The position numbers and the translations under genes were made by a program. The notes beneath the pieces were generated by a model, which was given only the letters and a program-made list of their open reading frames with translations, did no database searches and had not been told where the DNA came from. DNA of 41,178 nucleotides from Halomonas sp. (GTDB taxonomy: Bacteria > Pseudomonadota > Gammaproteobacteria > Pseudomonadales > Halomonadaceae): positions 1 through 41,178 of the forward strand of contig JAIVHM010000156.1 in the NCBI GenBank assembly GCA_020201095.1, read 5' to 3'. Shown piece after piece: positions 28,150 to 36,837 of the stretch; within the stretch, counting starts at the first letter, position 1, and each line of letters opens with the position of its first letter.

Positions 28150-29443
28150 CCGAGGCCTCTTCTACATAGCGAGCACGCACTTGTACTTTGCGCAGATCCA
28201 GCGCCTCCAGGCGCGACTCGAGCGCAGGTGCGCCCGCATCAAGACGCTGATGCACTTGCGCATCACTGGCGGTTAAATCAATGTTCAAAACACCTCGATA
28301 TAGCCGCAATGACACACTAAAGGCGCCAAAACCGGGCACATCAAGCTGCATGTCAGACTGCCAGCCATCATCAGCTGATTCCTGCTCATCACCGCCTTCC
28401 TGGTGCTGCCCACGCGCCGGCAGGTTAATCATCAACGCCATAAAAATGCCCGCCCATACGTCACCTTCCCAACGAATGGTAGGCATCACCAGCATTTCAA
28501 GCTGCTGACGCACCAAACTTTGCAGACTTTCATGCACCACTTCGCGTGATTGACGGTTGGGCATGATATCCAGCGCATCACGGGCCAGACGCGCATCAAC
28601 ATTTGTTTGCTGAGCTTCTTTAGTATTAGTGGTGAGCTCAGCCGAGTTAAACGCTCCCGGATTCGCCATAGGCGGCTGAGAGGAAGATGGTGCATTGACC
28701 ACTGGCGAACGCGCCGCCGCAGATTCACTGGCAGCAGGGATTAACGATGTATTAGGTAATATGGCTGCATTACTCGGCGACGCGACCAGCAGTGGCGAAC
28801 TGCCGCTGGGCACCATACCGGCTGCAGGTATTCCGCTCCCTCCACCTTGAGGCACCACTCCTGCTCCCAGCGCCGTCGACACCAAAGGCATGGGTACCGA
28901 AGCGCGGGGGCCCGGCTGCATTTGCGGTTCTCTCAATAGCTGCTGGCGGCTGGTCTCGCCTTGAAACCAACGTTTGAGGTGTGCCTCATAAAACAGACCG
29001 CTATCCCGCACGCTAGCTTCGAGCCGCGTTGCCAACTGTGCTGATGACGGCGGTTCAGACGCATTCATCAAAGGCGCTTCGGCACGCATGACGGTGGGGG
29101 GTGCGGGGAAGCGCAGCAATACATCTGCAATACTGCGCGCCGCTGGACTAAAGTGTGTCTGTGTTGAACCGGGCGGCAGCGCCTGGGCATCGCCTCGTTG
29201 AGGCTGTCGTCCGCCGTCCAACTGAGACGGCAGCCCTCTCATATCCCGCAGTGCCGTATCACGCAGCGCCGTGGAAGTGGGGTCACGTCCATCCAATCGC
29301 GCATCCCCCATCAGGGCGCGCGGACCCTCTCCCGGCACAATCGGCTTGATTGGCTGGTCCATTAAGCGCTGATTCGACACATCGCCTCGTCGGCCTAGTA
29401 CCTGATGAAGCAGGGTGTCGATCAGCGGATTAATGGTACTCAC
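28136..29443 (-). CDS. FliK-like protein paired with fhlB
   Basis: A 435-aa protein with a low-complexity N-terminal two-thirds (Pro, Ser, Ala, Asn, Gln) and a compact C-terminal domain (from about residue 300: VRQQLEMLVMPTIRWEGDVWAG, read as VRQQLEMLV and PTIRWEGDVW, then FGAFSVSLRLYRGVLNIDL) that resembles the FliK C-terminal domain. A conventional fliK is at 38636-40015, so this is a second copy. It sits between fliT (4-bp overlap) and fhlB (14-bp overlap), as in other proteobacteria where the pair is found together. The role in export switching is inferred. Confidence 0.75.
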   Translation of the reverse strand: MSTINPLIDTLLHQVLGRRGDVSNQRLMDQPIKPIVPGEGPRALMGDARLDGRDPTSTALRDTALRDMRGLPSQLDGGRQPQRGDAQALPPGSTQTHFSPAARSIADVLLRFPAPPTVMRAEAPLMNASEPPSSAQLATRLEASVRDSGLFYEAHLKRWFQGETSRQQLLREPQMQPGPRASVPMPLVSTALGAGVVPQGGGSGIPAAGMVPSGSSPLLVASPSNAAILPNTSLIPAASESAAARSPVVNAPSSSQPPMANPGAFNSAELTTNTKEAQQTNVDARLARDALDIMPNRQSREVVHESLQSLVRQQLEMLVMPTIRWEGDVWAGIFMALMINLPARGQHQEGGDEQESADDGWQSDMQLDVPGFGAFSVSLRLYRGVLNIDLTASDAQVHQRLDAGAPALESRLEALDLRKVQVRARYVEEASDVIG

Positions 29444-29847
29444 GACGACCTCGGTGACTGATCATCTTCGCCTACCGGCACATTGCCTCTTGCCTGCTGA
29501 GGCGCATAGGCACGGTGTAAGCTTCGCTGACGTTGAGACACATTGATCAGCCGCCCCAACTCATCACGGCGGGCAATCAGCTGGCGACGAATCTCCACGT
29601 CATGCTCCAGAGTCGCTTCCAGCAGTTCCGTCTTTCGCTGCTGCGCAGAAGGCTCAAGCGTCACCGACGTTTCCAGCTCGCGCAACTTCTCCACCAGCAA
29701 AACGTAATGGGTGCGCTGATCGATCAGCTCTGCCCACTGGTCATTATCAGCCAGCTCGTGCATATATATAACGCTATCAAGAAGCGCCGCATAGGTATCA
29801 ATGAGCGTCTGTTGCGCGTCATTTCGCGTCGTCGTGGAAGCCACCAT
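29440..29847 (-). CDS. fliT: FliT, flagellar export chaperone
   Basis: Small helical chaperone, in enterobacteria for FliD, and a regulator of FlhDC. I start it at ATG 29847 (MVASTTTRNDAQQ), 7 bp after the fliS stop and with GAGG upstream, giving 135 aa. The 32 in-frame codons upstream overlap fliS and are not expected to be translated. The helix pattern TYAALLDSVIYMHELADNDQWAELI (seen as ALLDSVIYMHELA and QWAELIDQRTHYV) fits FliT. The assignment also rests on position after fliS. Confidence 0.82.
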   Translation of the reverse strand: MVASTTTRNDAQQTLIDTYAALLDSVIYMHELADNDQWAELIDQRTHYVLLVEKLRELETSVTLEPSAQQRKTELLEATLEHDVEIRRQLIARRDELGRLINVSQRQRSLHRAYAPQQARGNVPVGEDDQSPRSS

Positions 29848-29854
29848 TAGTGCC

Positions 29855-30271
29855 TCATGCCGATTGCTGTTGGCCAATTTCGCGCCATGCAGAAGCAATG
29901 TCCTCAAGAAGTCGCTCGGCTTCGTCCAGGCTCGCCTCGTCATTGCGCAGATTGGCTTTCAACAACAGGCGTGCAATATAGCTGTATAAAGCGCTCAATT
30001 GCTCTGCAATATCGCCGCCTTTCTCACGGTCGAGTGCCGCCGCCAGACCATTGTTGACAATATCGAGCGCTTTCGAAATGGATCGACCCTTCTCAGCAAC
30101 ATTACCCGCCTGCATATGGATACGTGCTGCGCGAATAGCGGCTTGCGCGCCGTCGAATAGCATAACGATCAGCTGATGGGGATCAGCCGACATGACACCG
30201 CTTTCAACGCCAACCCTTGCATACGCATTAGCCCCTCGGCCATAAGCGGCTGCACCGCGCGAGTATGTCAT
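29855..30271 (-). CDS. fliS: FliS, flagellin export chaperone
   Basis: Binds flagellin to prevent early polymerisation. It is 138 aa with the family signature ADPHQLIVMLFDGAQAAIR and LDIVNNGLAAALDREKGG. A near-consensus sigma-28 promoter lies at 30362-30388. fliC and fliD, which usually precede fliS, are not in the window; a PilZ-HD-GYP gene is upstream instead. Confidence 0.95.
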   Translation of the reverse strand: MTYSRGAAAYGRGANAYARVGVESGVMSADPHQLIVMLFDGAQAAIRAARIHMQAGNVAEKGRSISKALDIVNNGLAAALDREKGGDIAEQLSALYSYIARLLLKANLRNDEASLDEAERLLEDIASAWREIGQQQSA

Positions 30272-30361
30272 ACGTGATACTCCTCATCGCGTGGCGACCG
30301 GATGCGGTCAGCCACTAAACAAATAACCGACAAGCAAATCCGAATTGCCTGTCTTAAATGA

Positions 30362-30388
30362 TTATCGGCGAGTGCTAAAGCGACTTTA
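30362..30388 (-). promoter_or_regulatory. Sigma-28 promoter for fliS operon
   Basis: On the minus strand TAAAGTCG (30388-30381), an 11-bp spacer, then GCCGATAA (30369-30362). The -10 is a perfect match and the -35 matches 6 of 8 positions. It lies about 90 bp upstream of fliS and implies FliA control of fliS-fliT-FliK-like-fhlB. Confidence 0.85.
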
Positions 30389-30444
30389 ATACTTCAAGGT
30401 GTTTTTCTTCGCTTGGCACTTGCCGACTTTCAACAACGTCACCG

Positions 30445-32136
30445 TTACGTCGATACCGCGACCTCGCTCACTGGACGCCCCAGCTTTTCGACAACGTTAC
30501 CGCTGATTATCTTACCCATATTATCGCGCATCGGCGGACTTGCTGACGCCGTCAGCTGTACCTCTGTGGGATTGCCTTGCTCATCAATACGCAACACCCA
30601 GGCCAACTGTTCACTGGAAAAGCGCACCAAGGCACCAACCGGCAAGGCCTTGAAATGCCCTACATATCGCTTGATCCAGTGCTGGTCAAACTGGTGGGAA
30701 TGGGTCAGCAGATGGCGGTAAATTTGCTGTGTGGTTTTTGCGGGACGATCGCTTCGATCACGTCGCTGAGCTTCCATGACATCAACAATGGCGCTGGCCT
30801 TGGCGAGCTCGTTTAACGACGCTCCCGTCACACCCTCAGGATAGCCACTACCGTCCATTCGCTCGTTAATACCGCCGATGACGGCAGACGCTATGTTTGA
30901 AGATAACCACTGGCAACTATCCAATCGCTCAAGCACAAGCGGCACATGTTCGCTCAAGGCCTCGCGGTGCGTCGCCTCAAAGTGATCGGCTTTGAACAGC
31001 ACCTGCGGCACCAACGCCTTGCCAAGGTCGTGGACCAGACCACTGGCAACCACTGCTTTGCGCGCATCGCGGGGCATACCTGCGCCTACTAAATCCAACA
31101 AATGAACCGCCACCGCAATACCATGGCGAACCAGCAGCGGTTCGGGCGACAGGCACCGACAAGCGAAAAGCAGCGCTTCACGATCCTCTTCATGCAGATC
31201 CATTAGCCGGTCGGCGTACAAGGAAAGCTGGCGTGAATCGATATCACTGCCCTGTTGAAGCGCCAGCATTTGCCCATCCAGAAACGCGGCAATCTTGACC
31301 AGTCGGCGAGCCATAGGCGTGGCATAGCGCTTTACGTCGCGCCGACCAACATGCTCACCGGCACCCGTTCGACCAGCGGGCGAGGCAAACAAAGGTGATG
31401 GCTGACGCCCCTCCTGATTTTCTTTGGAATATCGGGCCGACTCCCGCTCAATCTCGCATACGAAGTACCAAACTTGGCGCTCCTGGTCGGCACTGCAGGA
31501 ACTGAAATAAAACCCGACGCGCAGTAAATTCCGCTCCGAGTCAGGTCGTTGATGGCGAGCCAAGGCCTGAATTTCAAAGTGCGTGCCATCGGGAAACTCA
31601 AAGGCAATATCCAATGGCCCCTCAGCGGTCGTCAGCATGCCGCTTGCCGTCATTGGCAGCTCCAACTGACAACCCCGCTGGGATAAGTCGCGCAGCTCGC
31701 CGTGGATCGCCTCCTGACCTGGCACGCTGACCTTGCCAGCTACCGGCATACCAATGCGGAGCTCGGCACGAAAAGCCTCACGCCGCTGAAGTACCTCCAG
31801 ATACGCCGGATAGTCACTGCAACATAAAAAACGCCCGCCGGCGCGACGAGTTTCAGTTAACGACAGCAATGGCGTGCGCAGCATCTTTCCTTGCGCTTCA
31901 CCCACCAGGTAAAAGGCCGCCCCCTTTTGAAGACGGCCAAGCAGATGGTCTACCGACGAAAGATCCAATACCAGCGTCTCGCCCGAATGCTGCTCCATTA
32001 GCACGACCGGCTCCGGCCGGCCGCTATCATCTTCCAAACAAAGCGACGCACCCCCGCTTTCCACCAATGTATCCAATAGCGACGCCACCGTTACCGGGTT
32101 TGCGACTCGCTCATATTCTTCCTCAAGGGCCACCAT
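30445..32136 (-). CDS. YcgR-like flagellar brake domain fused to PilZ and HD-GYP domains
   Basis: A 563-aa protein. Residues about 12-110 resemble the YcgR N-terminal domain. A PilZ c-di-GMP-binding domain follows, with R119-x3-R123 (RREAFR) and D150-x-S152-x2-G155 (DLSQRG) both intact. A linker leads to an HD-GYP domain (about 270-500) with H369-D370 (GLVHDLGK), H397 and G431-Y432-P433. In the usual H-H-E-x-x-D-G-x-G-Y-P motif the two His are I423 and N424 (INERMDGSGYP), so two metal ligands are missing and phosphodiesterase activity is doubtful. GAGG before the ATG gives a strong site. Position beside fliS suggests c-di-GMP control of motility. Confidence 0.85.
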   Translation of the reverse strand: MVALEEEYERVANPVTVASLLDTLVESGGASLCLEDDSGRPEPVVLMEQHSGETLVLDLSSVDHLLGRLQKGAAFYLVGEAQGKMLRTPLLSLTETRRAGGRFLCCSDYPAYLEVLQRREAFRAELRIGMPVAGKVSVPGQEAIHGELRDLSQRGCQLELPMTASGMLTTAEGPLDIAFEFPDGTHFEIQALARHQRPDSERNLLRVGFYFSSCSADQERQVWYFVCEIERESARYSKENQEGRQPSPLFASPAGRTGAGEHVGRRDVKRYATPMARRLVKIAAFLDGQMLALQQGSDIDSRQLSLYADRLMDLHEEDREALLFACRCLSPEPLLVRHGIAVAVHLLDLVGAGMPRDARKAVVASGLVHDLGKALVPQVLFKADHFEATHREALSEHVPLVLERLDSCQWLSSNIASAVIGGINERMDGSGYPEGVTGASLNELAKASAIVDVMEAQRRDRSDRPAKTTQQIYRHLLTHSHQFDQHWIKRYVGHFKALPVGALVRFSSEQLAWVLRIDEQGNPTEVQLTASASPPMRDNMGKIISGNVVEKLGRPVSEVAVST

Positions 32137-32461
32137 GTTCTCCTCACCTCTCCCATTGCCTCAGCGGATTATGCGCAAAGCGCTACACAATACCAGAAGC
32201 TGACGACAACCAGGATGCGCCACTCACACTCGATGCAAGGTTTCACTCAGCGACTATGCTGAGCGGGGTGGCAAAATTAACTTACTTACCTGCACGACTT
32301 CACTGTCGCTAAAGTTACCTTTAGCCAAGCCGATAAATTTTGCGTAAGTATCAGAAGCTAAATGCTTAAAAAAGCCGCTCCAATGAAACTTCGAGCCAGT
32401 ATTGATCATTAGCTAGTGCTGGCAAACCAGGGGTGGATACTCAAACAGGGGAACACAAACG
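32137..32461. other. Intergenic region between the PilZ-HD-GYP gene and flaG
   Basis: These 325 bp separate divergent genes. Apart from the sigma-28 promoter at 32310-32336 and the flaG ribosome binding site (AGGGGA, about 9 bp before ATG), I see no gene, repeat or RNA. The promoter for the PilZ-HD-GYP gene must be in the left half but was not identified. Confidence 0.6.
32310..32336 (+). promoter_or_regulatory. Sigma-28 promoter for flaG
   Basis: TAAAGTTA (32310-32317), an exact 11-bp spacer and GCCGATAA (32329-32336). This matches 15 of 16 positions of the FliA consensus TAAAGTTT-N11-GCCGATAA. It lies about 125 bp upstream of the flaG start. Confidence 0.92.
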
Positions 32462-32824
32462 ATGAACTCATCCAGCATTGACGCTATTAACCGCGTTCAG
32501 ACGGCTCAGCAAGGTACGCTTTCGCCACGTCAGCGACTTGATGACGTATTGGAAAATCTTCCCACGCCCGGAAGCCAACTCAGTGAGAGTCAGCAGACTG
32601 AACCCACCGCCGGGGAGCTTGTTGAGCCCATCCAGCGCATCAATGAGGTAATGCGAGAGCGAGGGTTAGAGTTTGAAATAAGCGAGAATTCATCACGGAT
32701 CATTACTCGTGTCGTTGACCGTGAGTCAGGCGATGTCATTCGACAGATACCTGCAGAGGAAATTATCCGCATTGCAGAACAATTACAGGATACGCGCGGC
32801 AGATTTGTCTCATTGGAAGCCTGA
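32462..32824 (+). CDS. flaG: FlaG family flagellar protein
   Basis: A 120-aa protein with the FlaG C-terminal signature (VVDRESGDVIRQIPAEEIIRI) after a flexible N-terminal part. FlaG proteins affect filament length in several bacteria. Its own strong sigma-28 promoter makes it a late gene. It is convergent with fliE (42 bp between stop codons). flaG usually lies beside fliC and fliD, which are not in the window. Confidence 0.88.
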   Translation: MNSSSIDAINRVQTAQQGTLSPRQRLDDVLENLPTPGSQLSESQQTEPTAGELVEPIQRINEVMRERGLEFEISENSSRIITRVVDRESGDVIRQIPAEEIIRIAEQLQDTRGRFVSLEA

Positions 32825-32866
32825 ACCACTGACGCAGCACCCAAAACAGGTATCACTTTATAGGGG

Positions 32867-33196
32867 TTACACCTGCATATTCATCACGTCGCGATAAGCA
32901 GACACCAGGCGATTACGCACCTGTAACCCCATTTGAGAAGCCACACTGGCCTTCTGCATATCGACCATGACATCGCCTAATTCAACATTAGGGTCTCCTG
33001 CCTGAAATGCCATCGCTTTGTTGTTGGCATCCAGCTTTAGCTGATTGATTCGCTGAATAGAGGCCTGGAGTTCGCCACCAAAACTACCATGCCCTGCCGA
33101 CTGGACGAGTGTATTGTTTTGCATTGGCTGATTTGCCGCCTGGCTGGCCAACCCCTGCATCTGCTGCAGCGCTGCCTGTATTGCAGGAGTGCTCAT
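32867..33196 (-). CDS. fliE: FliE, basal-body adaptor between MS ring and rod
   Basis: A 109-aa protein exported at the start of rod assembly. The C-terminal segment (VMVDMQKASVASQMGLQVRNRLVSAYRDVMNMQV, recognised through MVDMQKAS and AYRDVMNM) is diagnostic. It is divergent from fliF, as in enterobacteria. It is complete. Confidence 0.94.
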   Translation of the reverse strand: MSTPAIQAALQQMQGLASQAANQPMQNNTLVQSAGHGSFGGELQASIQRINQLKLDANNKAMAFQAGDPNVELGDVMVDMQKASVASQMGLQVRNRLVSAYRDVMNMQV

Positions 33197-33451
33197 ATTA
33201 TCGCCTCAATCAGTAAAATGGCTGAATGGAGAAAGCCTATCACCAGTATGACAAAGCTCATACGGACAATTACGCACAAAAAGCCAAGCTTTTCGTTCCT
33301 TTATGGTTGCACAGTCACCGGATAATAGCGTTCATCATAATTACGCCTCATCTTTTCGGCGGATAACCGCGATTGACGGATTTTAGCCTATGCCTTCTAT
33401 GGTGATGCGCCTGGGCAGTAACTTGTTTTGCTTGTCCCAAGGGAGGGATTC
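33197..33451. other. Divergent fliE/fliF regulatory region
   Basis: These 255 bp must hold the class II promoters of fliE (minus) and the fliF operon (plus). The best plus-strand sigma-70 candidate is TTGACG (33373-33378), a 17-bp spacer and TCTATG (33396-33401); the -10 is weak, as expected for an activator-dependent promoter. FlhDC binding sites could not be assigned by eye. Confidence 0.4.
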
Positions 33452-35069
33452 ATGAGCGAAGCAGGTGCTGCGGCGGGCCGTCAAACGAACACCACCACGC
33501 CTTCATCTCGTGACGGCACTGGGGGTGATAAAACGAAAACTTCATTTTCTGACCGCGTACTTTCACAGCTGCGCGGCAATCCGCTTGTCGCCTTACTGGT
33601 GGCTGGCGCCGCAGCCATTGCTGTCATTGCGGTACTGATGATGTGGGCGAGCAGTCCCAGTTATCGTGTGCTGTACAACAACCTTGACGAGGCCGACGGC
33701 GGTCGCATTATCACTGAACTTGACGCCCGCGGCGTGCCCTACCGCTTCAGCGACAACGGTCAAGCGTTGATGGTTCCAAGCGATCAGGTGCATTCACTGC
33801 GCCTTTATCTCGCTGAGCAGGGCCTGCCCCAAGGCGGCAACGTTGGCTTGGAGCTGATGGAAGATCAGGCATTCGGGATCAGTCAGTTTGCTGAGCAGGT
33901 CAATTACCAACGCGGCCTTGAGGGTGAGCTAAGCCGTTCCATTGAGTCACTGAGTCCTGTTATCGAGCAGTGTTCCTGAACTGGCACCCGAAGATGTCTC
34001 CGTGGTCGACCAGAACGGCCGCTTATTGTCAGCGGACACAGGCGGCAATAACGATCTTGATGGCAGCCAACTGGAATATCTGGCAGAGGTCGAAAGCTCT
34101 TATCAAAGGCGCATCGAAAATATCCTGACGCCAATTTTGGGCGAGGAAAACGTACGCGCACAGGTCGCTGCACAAGTCGACTTCTCCCGGCGGGAAGAAA
34201 CCTCTGAGCGCTACGGCCCCAATCAACCGCCCAACGAAGCCGCCGTTCGCAGTCGCCAGTTAAGCCTTTCGCTTGACGGCAATGACCCACTTGGCAACGG
34301 CATTCCTGGCGCACTCAGCAATACACCGCCAGGAACAGCGCCTTCGCCTATCAATCAACCTGACGAAGAGGGTGAAGATGGCGAAGAGGGTGAGGAAGCA
34401 CCTGACGATGATGCGCTGCGCAACCTTCAGCAGGACGACGTCGTCAATTACGAAGTTGACCGTAACATTGAACACATTCAGCACCGACTTGGTCGCGTCG
34501 AGCGTCTGACTGCGGCGGTTGTCATCAACTATCGTGAAACTACCAACGACGAAGGTGAGCCCGAGCAGGTCCCCCTCTCGAACGAAGAAGTTCAACAGAT
34601 CGAGCGCCTGGTGCGTCAGTCGATGGGCTTCTCTGACGCCCGTGGTGATGCGATTGATGTGGTCAACACGCCGTTTGCTGAAATCGAAGAAGATACCAGC
34701 GACACGCCAGAGTGGTGGCAGCGCCGGGGTATCCTGGAGCTCGCCGGTCAACTGGGCCGCTACCTGATGGTCGCGCTTGCCGCCTTGCTGCTCTATCTGT
34801 TGATTCTGAGACCGCTTATCAAACGCTACACCGAATCGCCGGTAATGGCGGCGGCCGCGCCTGGCACAGGCGTCCAGGCTCGCGTTGGGGACGACGCTGA
34901 GGAGTCGACTGAAGACGGGGAAGACACCGACGAGACGTACCAAAAGCCGAAACGCCGGCGCAAGCCTTCGCTCTACGAGGACAACCTCAACGACCTGCGT
35001 GAAATGGCGCAAGAGGATCCCCGCATGGTAGCGATGATTGTGCGCAGCTGGATGAATGCCAATGAGTGA
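33452..35069 (+). pseudogene. fliF: fliF, MS-ring protein gene, internally deleted and frameshifted
   Basis: FliF forms the membrane MS ring, the base of the flagellum. The ATG at 33452 follows AAGGGAGGG. The first frame is normal through the membrane helix and EGELSRSIESLSPV (about residue 168), then reads IEQCS and stops at 33979. The second frame takes over at about 33960 with SSVPELAPEDVSVVDQNGRLL and continues to TGA at 35069 through the second membrane helix and the FliG-binding tail (RSWMNANE). In family members about 45-50 residues lie between the two parts (the stretch containing V-H-L-A-x-P). So a block not divisible by three is missing. No IS or duplication is at the join (33955-33965). 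As written, MS-ring assembly is impossible. Confidence 0.88.
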
Positions 35070-36069
35070 TGTAGTTACCAAGATGGGCGGTGCTCGCAAG
35101 AGCGCCATCCTGTTGCTCGCCCTGGACGAGGACAGCGCTGCTGAAGTGTTCAAGTTTATGAACGCGTCGGAAGTCCAGGAGATCAGTATTGAAATGACGC
35201 GTCTTCAGCAAGTCTCCCACGATGACATGAAGGCGGTGCTCGAGGCTTTCCACAAGGAAACGGAAGAGTTTGTCGCCCTTAACCTGAACTCAAGCGAGCA
35301 TATTCGCTCGGTGCTTACCAAGGCGCTGGGCAATGACCGTGCCTCCAGTCTGATTGAAGACATCCTGGAAAGCAGCGCAGAAACCTCCGGGATCGACTCG
35401 CTCAACTTGATGGAAGCGTCAATGGTCGCCGAGCTCATCCGCGACGAGCACCCGCAGATCATCGCCACCATTCTGGTCCACCTGGAACGTCACCAGGCGT
35501 CAGATGTGCTTGAGCTATTCGAAGAAAAGCAACGTAACGATGTGGTCTTGCGTATCGCCACCTTCAGCGGCGTTCAACCCGCCGCCCTGCAGGAGCTGAC
35601 CGAAGTGCTTTCCAGCATGCTCGACGGCCAGAACCTCAAGCGCAGCAAAATGGGTGGCGTAAGAACAGCAGCAGAAATTCTCAACCTGATGAATTCATCT
35701 CAGGAAGAAACAGCGATCGAAACCGTGCGTTCGCACAGCGAAGATCTGGCGCAAAAGATTATCGACGAGATGTTCCTGTTCGAAAACTTGCTCGACCTGG
35801 ACAACCGCGCCATCCAGATGGTCCTGCAGGAAGTCGAGACCAATTCACTGGTGATCGCCCTCAAAGGTGCCCAGGACGCCCTGGTGGACAAGTTCCTGCG
35901 CAACATGTCCCAACGCGCTGCCGACTTGGTCCGCGAAGACATGGAAGCCCGCGGCCCGATCCGCGTATCTCAGGTTGAAGCCGAGCAGAAGACGGTTCTA
36001 CAGGTAGTACGTCGCCTGGCCGATTCGGGTGAAATCGTTCTGGCGGGTGGAGACGATGAATATGTCTGA
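35062..36069 (+). CDS. fliG: FliG, flagellar rotor switch protein
   Basis: Rotor component that meets MotA and converts ion flow into torque. The 335-aa reading starts at ATG 35062 (MSDVVTKMGG), overlapping the fliF end by 8 bp; ATG 35056 is also in frame. The three domains are complete, with the motif EHPQIIATILVHL and the charged torque helix region (DLVREDMEARGP). No damage is seen despite its position right after the broken fliF. Confidence 0.96.
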   Translation: MSDVVTKMGGARKSAILLLALDEDSAAEVFKFMNASEVQEISIEMTRLQQVSHDDMKAVLEAFHKETEEFVALNLNSSEHIRSVLTKALGNDRASSLIEDILESSAETSGIDSLNLMEASMVAELIRDEHPQIIATILVHLERHQASDVLELFEEKQRNDVVLRIATFSGVQPAALQELTEVLSSMLDGQNLKRSKMGGVRTAAEILNLMNSSQEETAIETVRSHSEDLAQKIIDEMFLFENLLDLDNRAIQMVLQEVETNSLVIALKGAQDALVDKFLRNMSQRAADLVREDMEARGPIRVSQVEAEQKTVLQVVRRLADSGEIVLAGGDDEYV

Positions 36070-36829
36070 GACCCAATCGCCGCAGTTCGATCGCCACCAC
36101 CAGTGGCGTCGCTGGCAGATGGATGAGCTCCTCCGCCCGGCAAGCCCTGGCGAAAACGAAGCGCCAGCATCTACATCGCCCCATCAACGGAAGATAGACG
36201 CAGCCCAAAAAGCCGCTAGGGAAGCACAGCGGCGCGAAGCGCAGGCTCGCCAGGAAGAATACGACAAGTTACGCGAGCAAGCCGAAGCGGACGGTTATCA
36301 GGCGGGCCTCGCCCGCGGCCATGAAGAAGGATTGGCCAAAGGCATTGAGGAAGGCCGCCAGCAGGCCGAACAGGAACTTGCTCAGCAAACAAAAGACACC
36401 TTGGCGCCGCTTGGCAGCCTTGCCAGGCAGTTTTCAGAAGCACTCACACAAATTGATGACGCCATCGCCCACGACCTGGTGGCGTTAGCCACTGCGACGG
36501 GCAAACAGCTTGCCGCCGAGGCATTGAATGAAACGCCCGAGCGTATTCTGACACTGGTTCGCGAGCTACTGCATACCGAACCCCCGCTTGTCGGCCAACA
36601 GCGGCTGTGGCTAAACCCCGACGATCACGCGATTGTCGAAGAATACCTGGGAACTGAGCTTGAAGCCGCCAACTGGAAACTCCAGCCCGATGATCAACTG
36701 GCCCGCGGCGGGTGTCGAGTAACCAGCGCCCAAGGCGAACTCGATGCCACCTTCGAGAGCCGCTGGCAGGCAGTGCAGGCTCAGGAACGCAAGCGCCAAT
36801 CCAACCCATCCAAGTCGTCGACACCATAG
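36062..36829 (+). CDS. fliH: FliH, regulator of the export ATPase
   Basis: Binds FliI and links it to the export gate. I start at ATG 36062 (MSETQSPQ), 9 bp after GGAG, rather than at 36056, which is only 3 bp after it; the product is 255 aa. The N-terminal Gln/His/Trp-containing tail, a central coiled coil with repeated G-x3-G (GYQAGLARGHEEGLAKGIEEG, i.e. GLARG, GLAKG, GIEEG) and the C-terminal domain (RLWLNPDDHAIVEE, GGCRVTSAQGELDAT) fit the family. It overlaps fliG by 8 bp and ends 8 bp before fliI. Confidence 0.93.
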   Translation: MSETQSPQFDRHHQWRRWQMDELLRPASPGENEAPASTSPHQRKIDAAQKAAREAQRREAQARQEEYDKLREQAEADGYQAGLARGHEEGLAKGIEEGRQQAEQELAQQTKDTLAPLGSLARQFSEALTQIDDAIAHDLVALATATGKQLAAEALNETPERILTLVRELLHTEPPLVGQQRLWLNPDDHAIVEEYLGTELEAANWKLQPDDQLARGGCRVTSAQGELDATFESRWQAVQAQERKRQSNPSKSSTP

Positions 36830-36837
36830 GGGCTTTC

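Noticed and set aside
33210-33240. Sigma-28-like GGCGATAA close to the fliE start
   Set aside because: It lies at the start codon and has no -35 match (CAGCCATT).
34260-35153. 297-codon open frame on the minus strand across fliF and fliG
   Set aside because: It is a shadow of the GC-rich coding strand; the composition is Arg/Val/Phe-rich with no recognisable motif.
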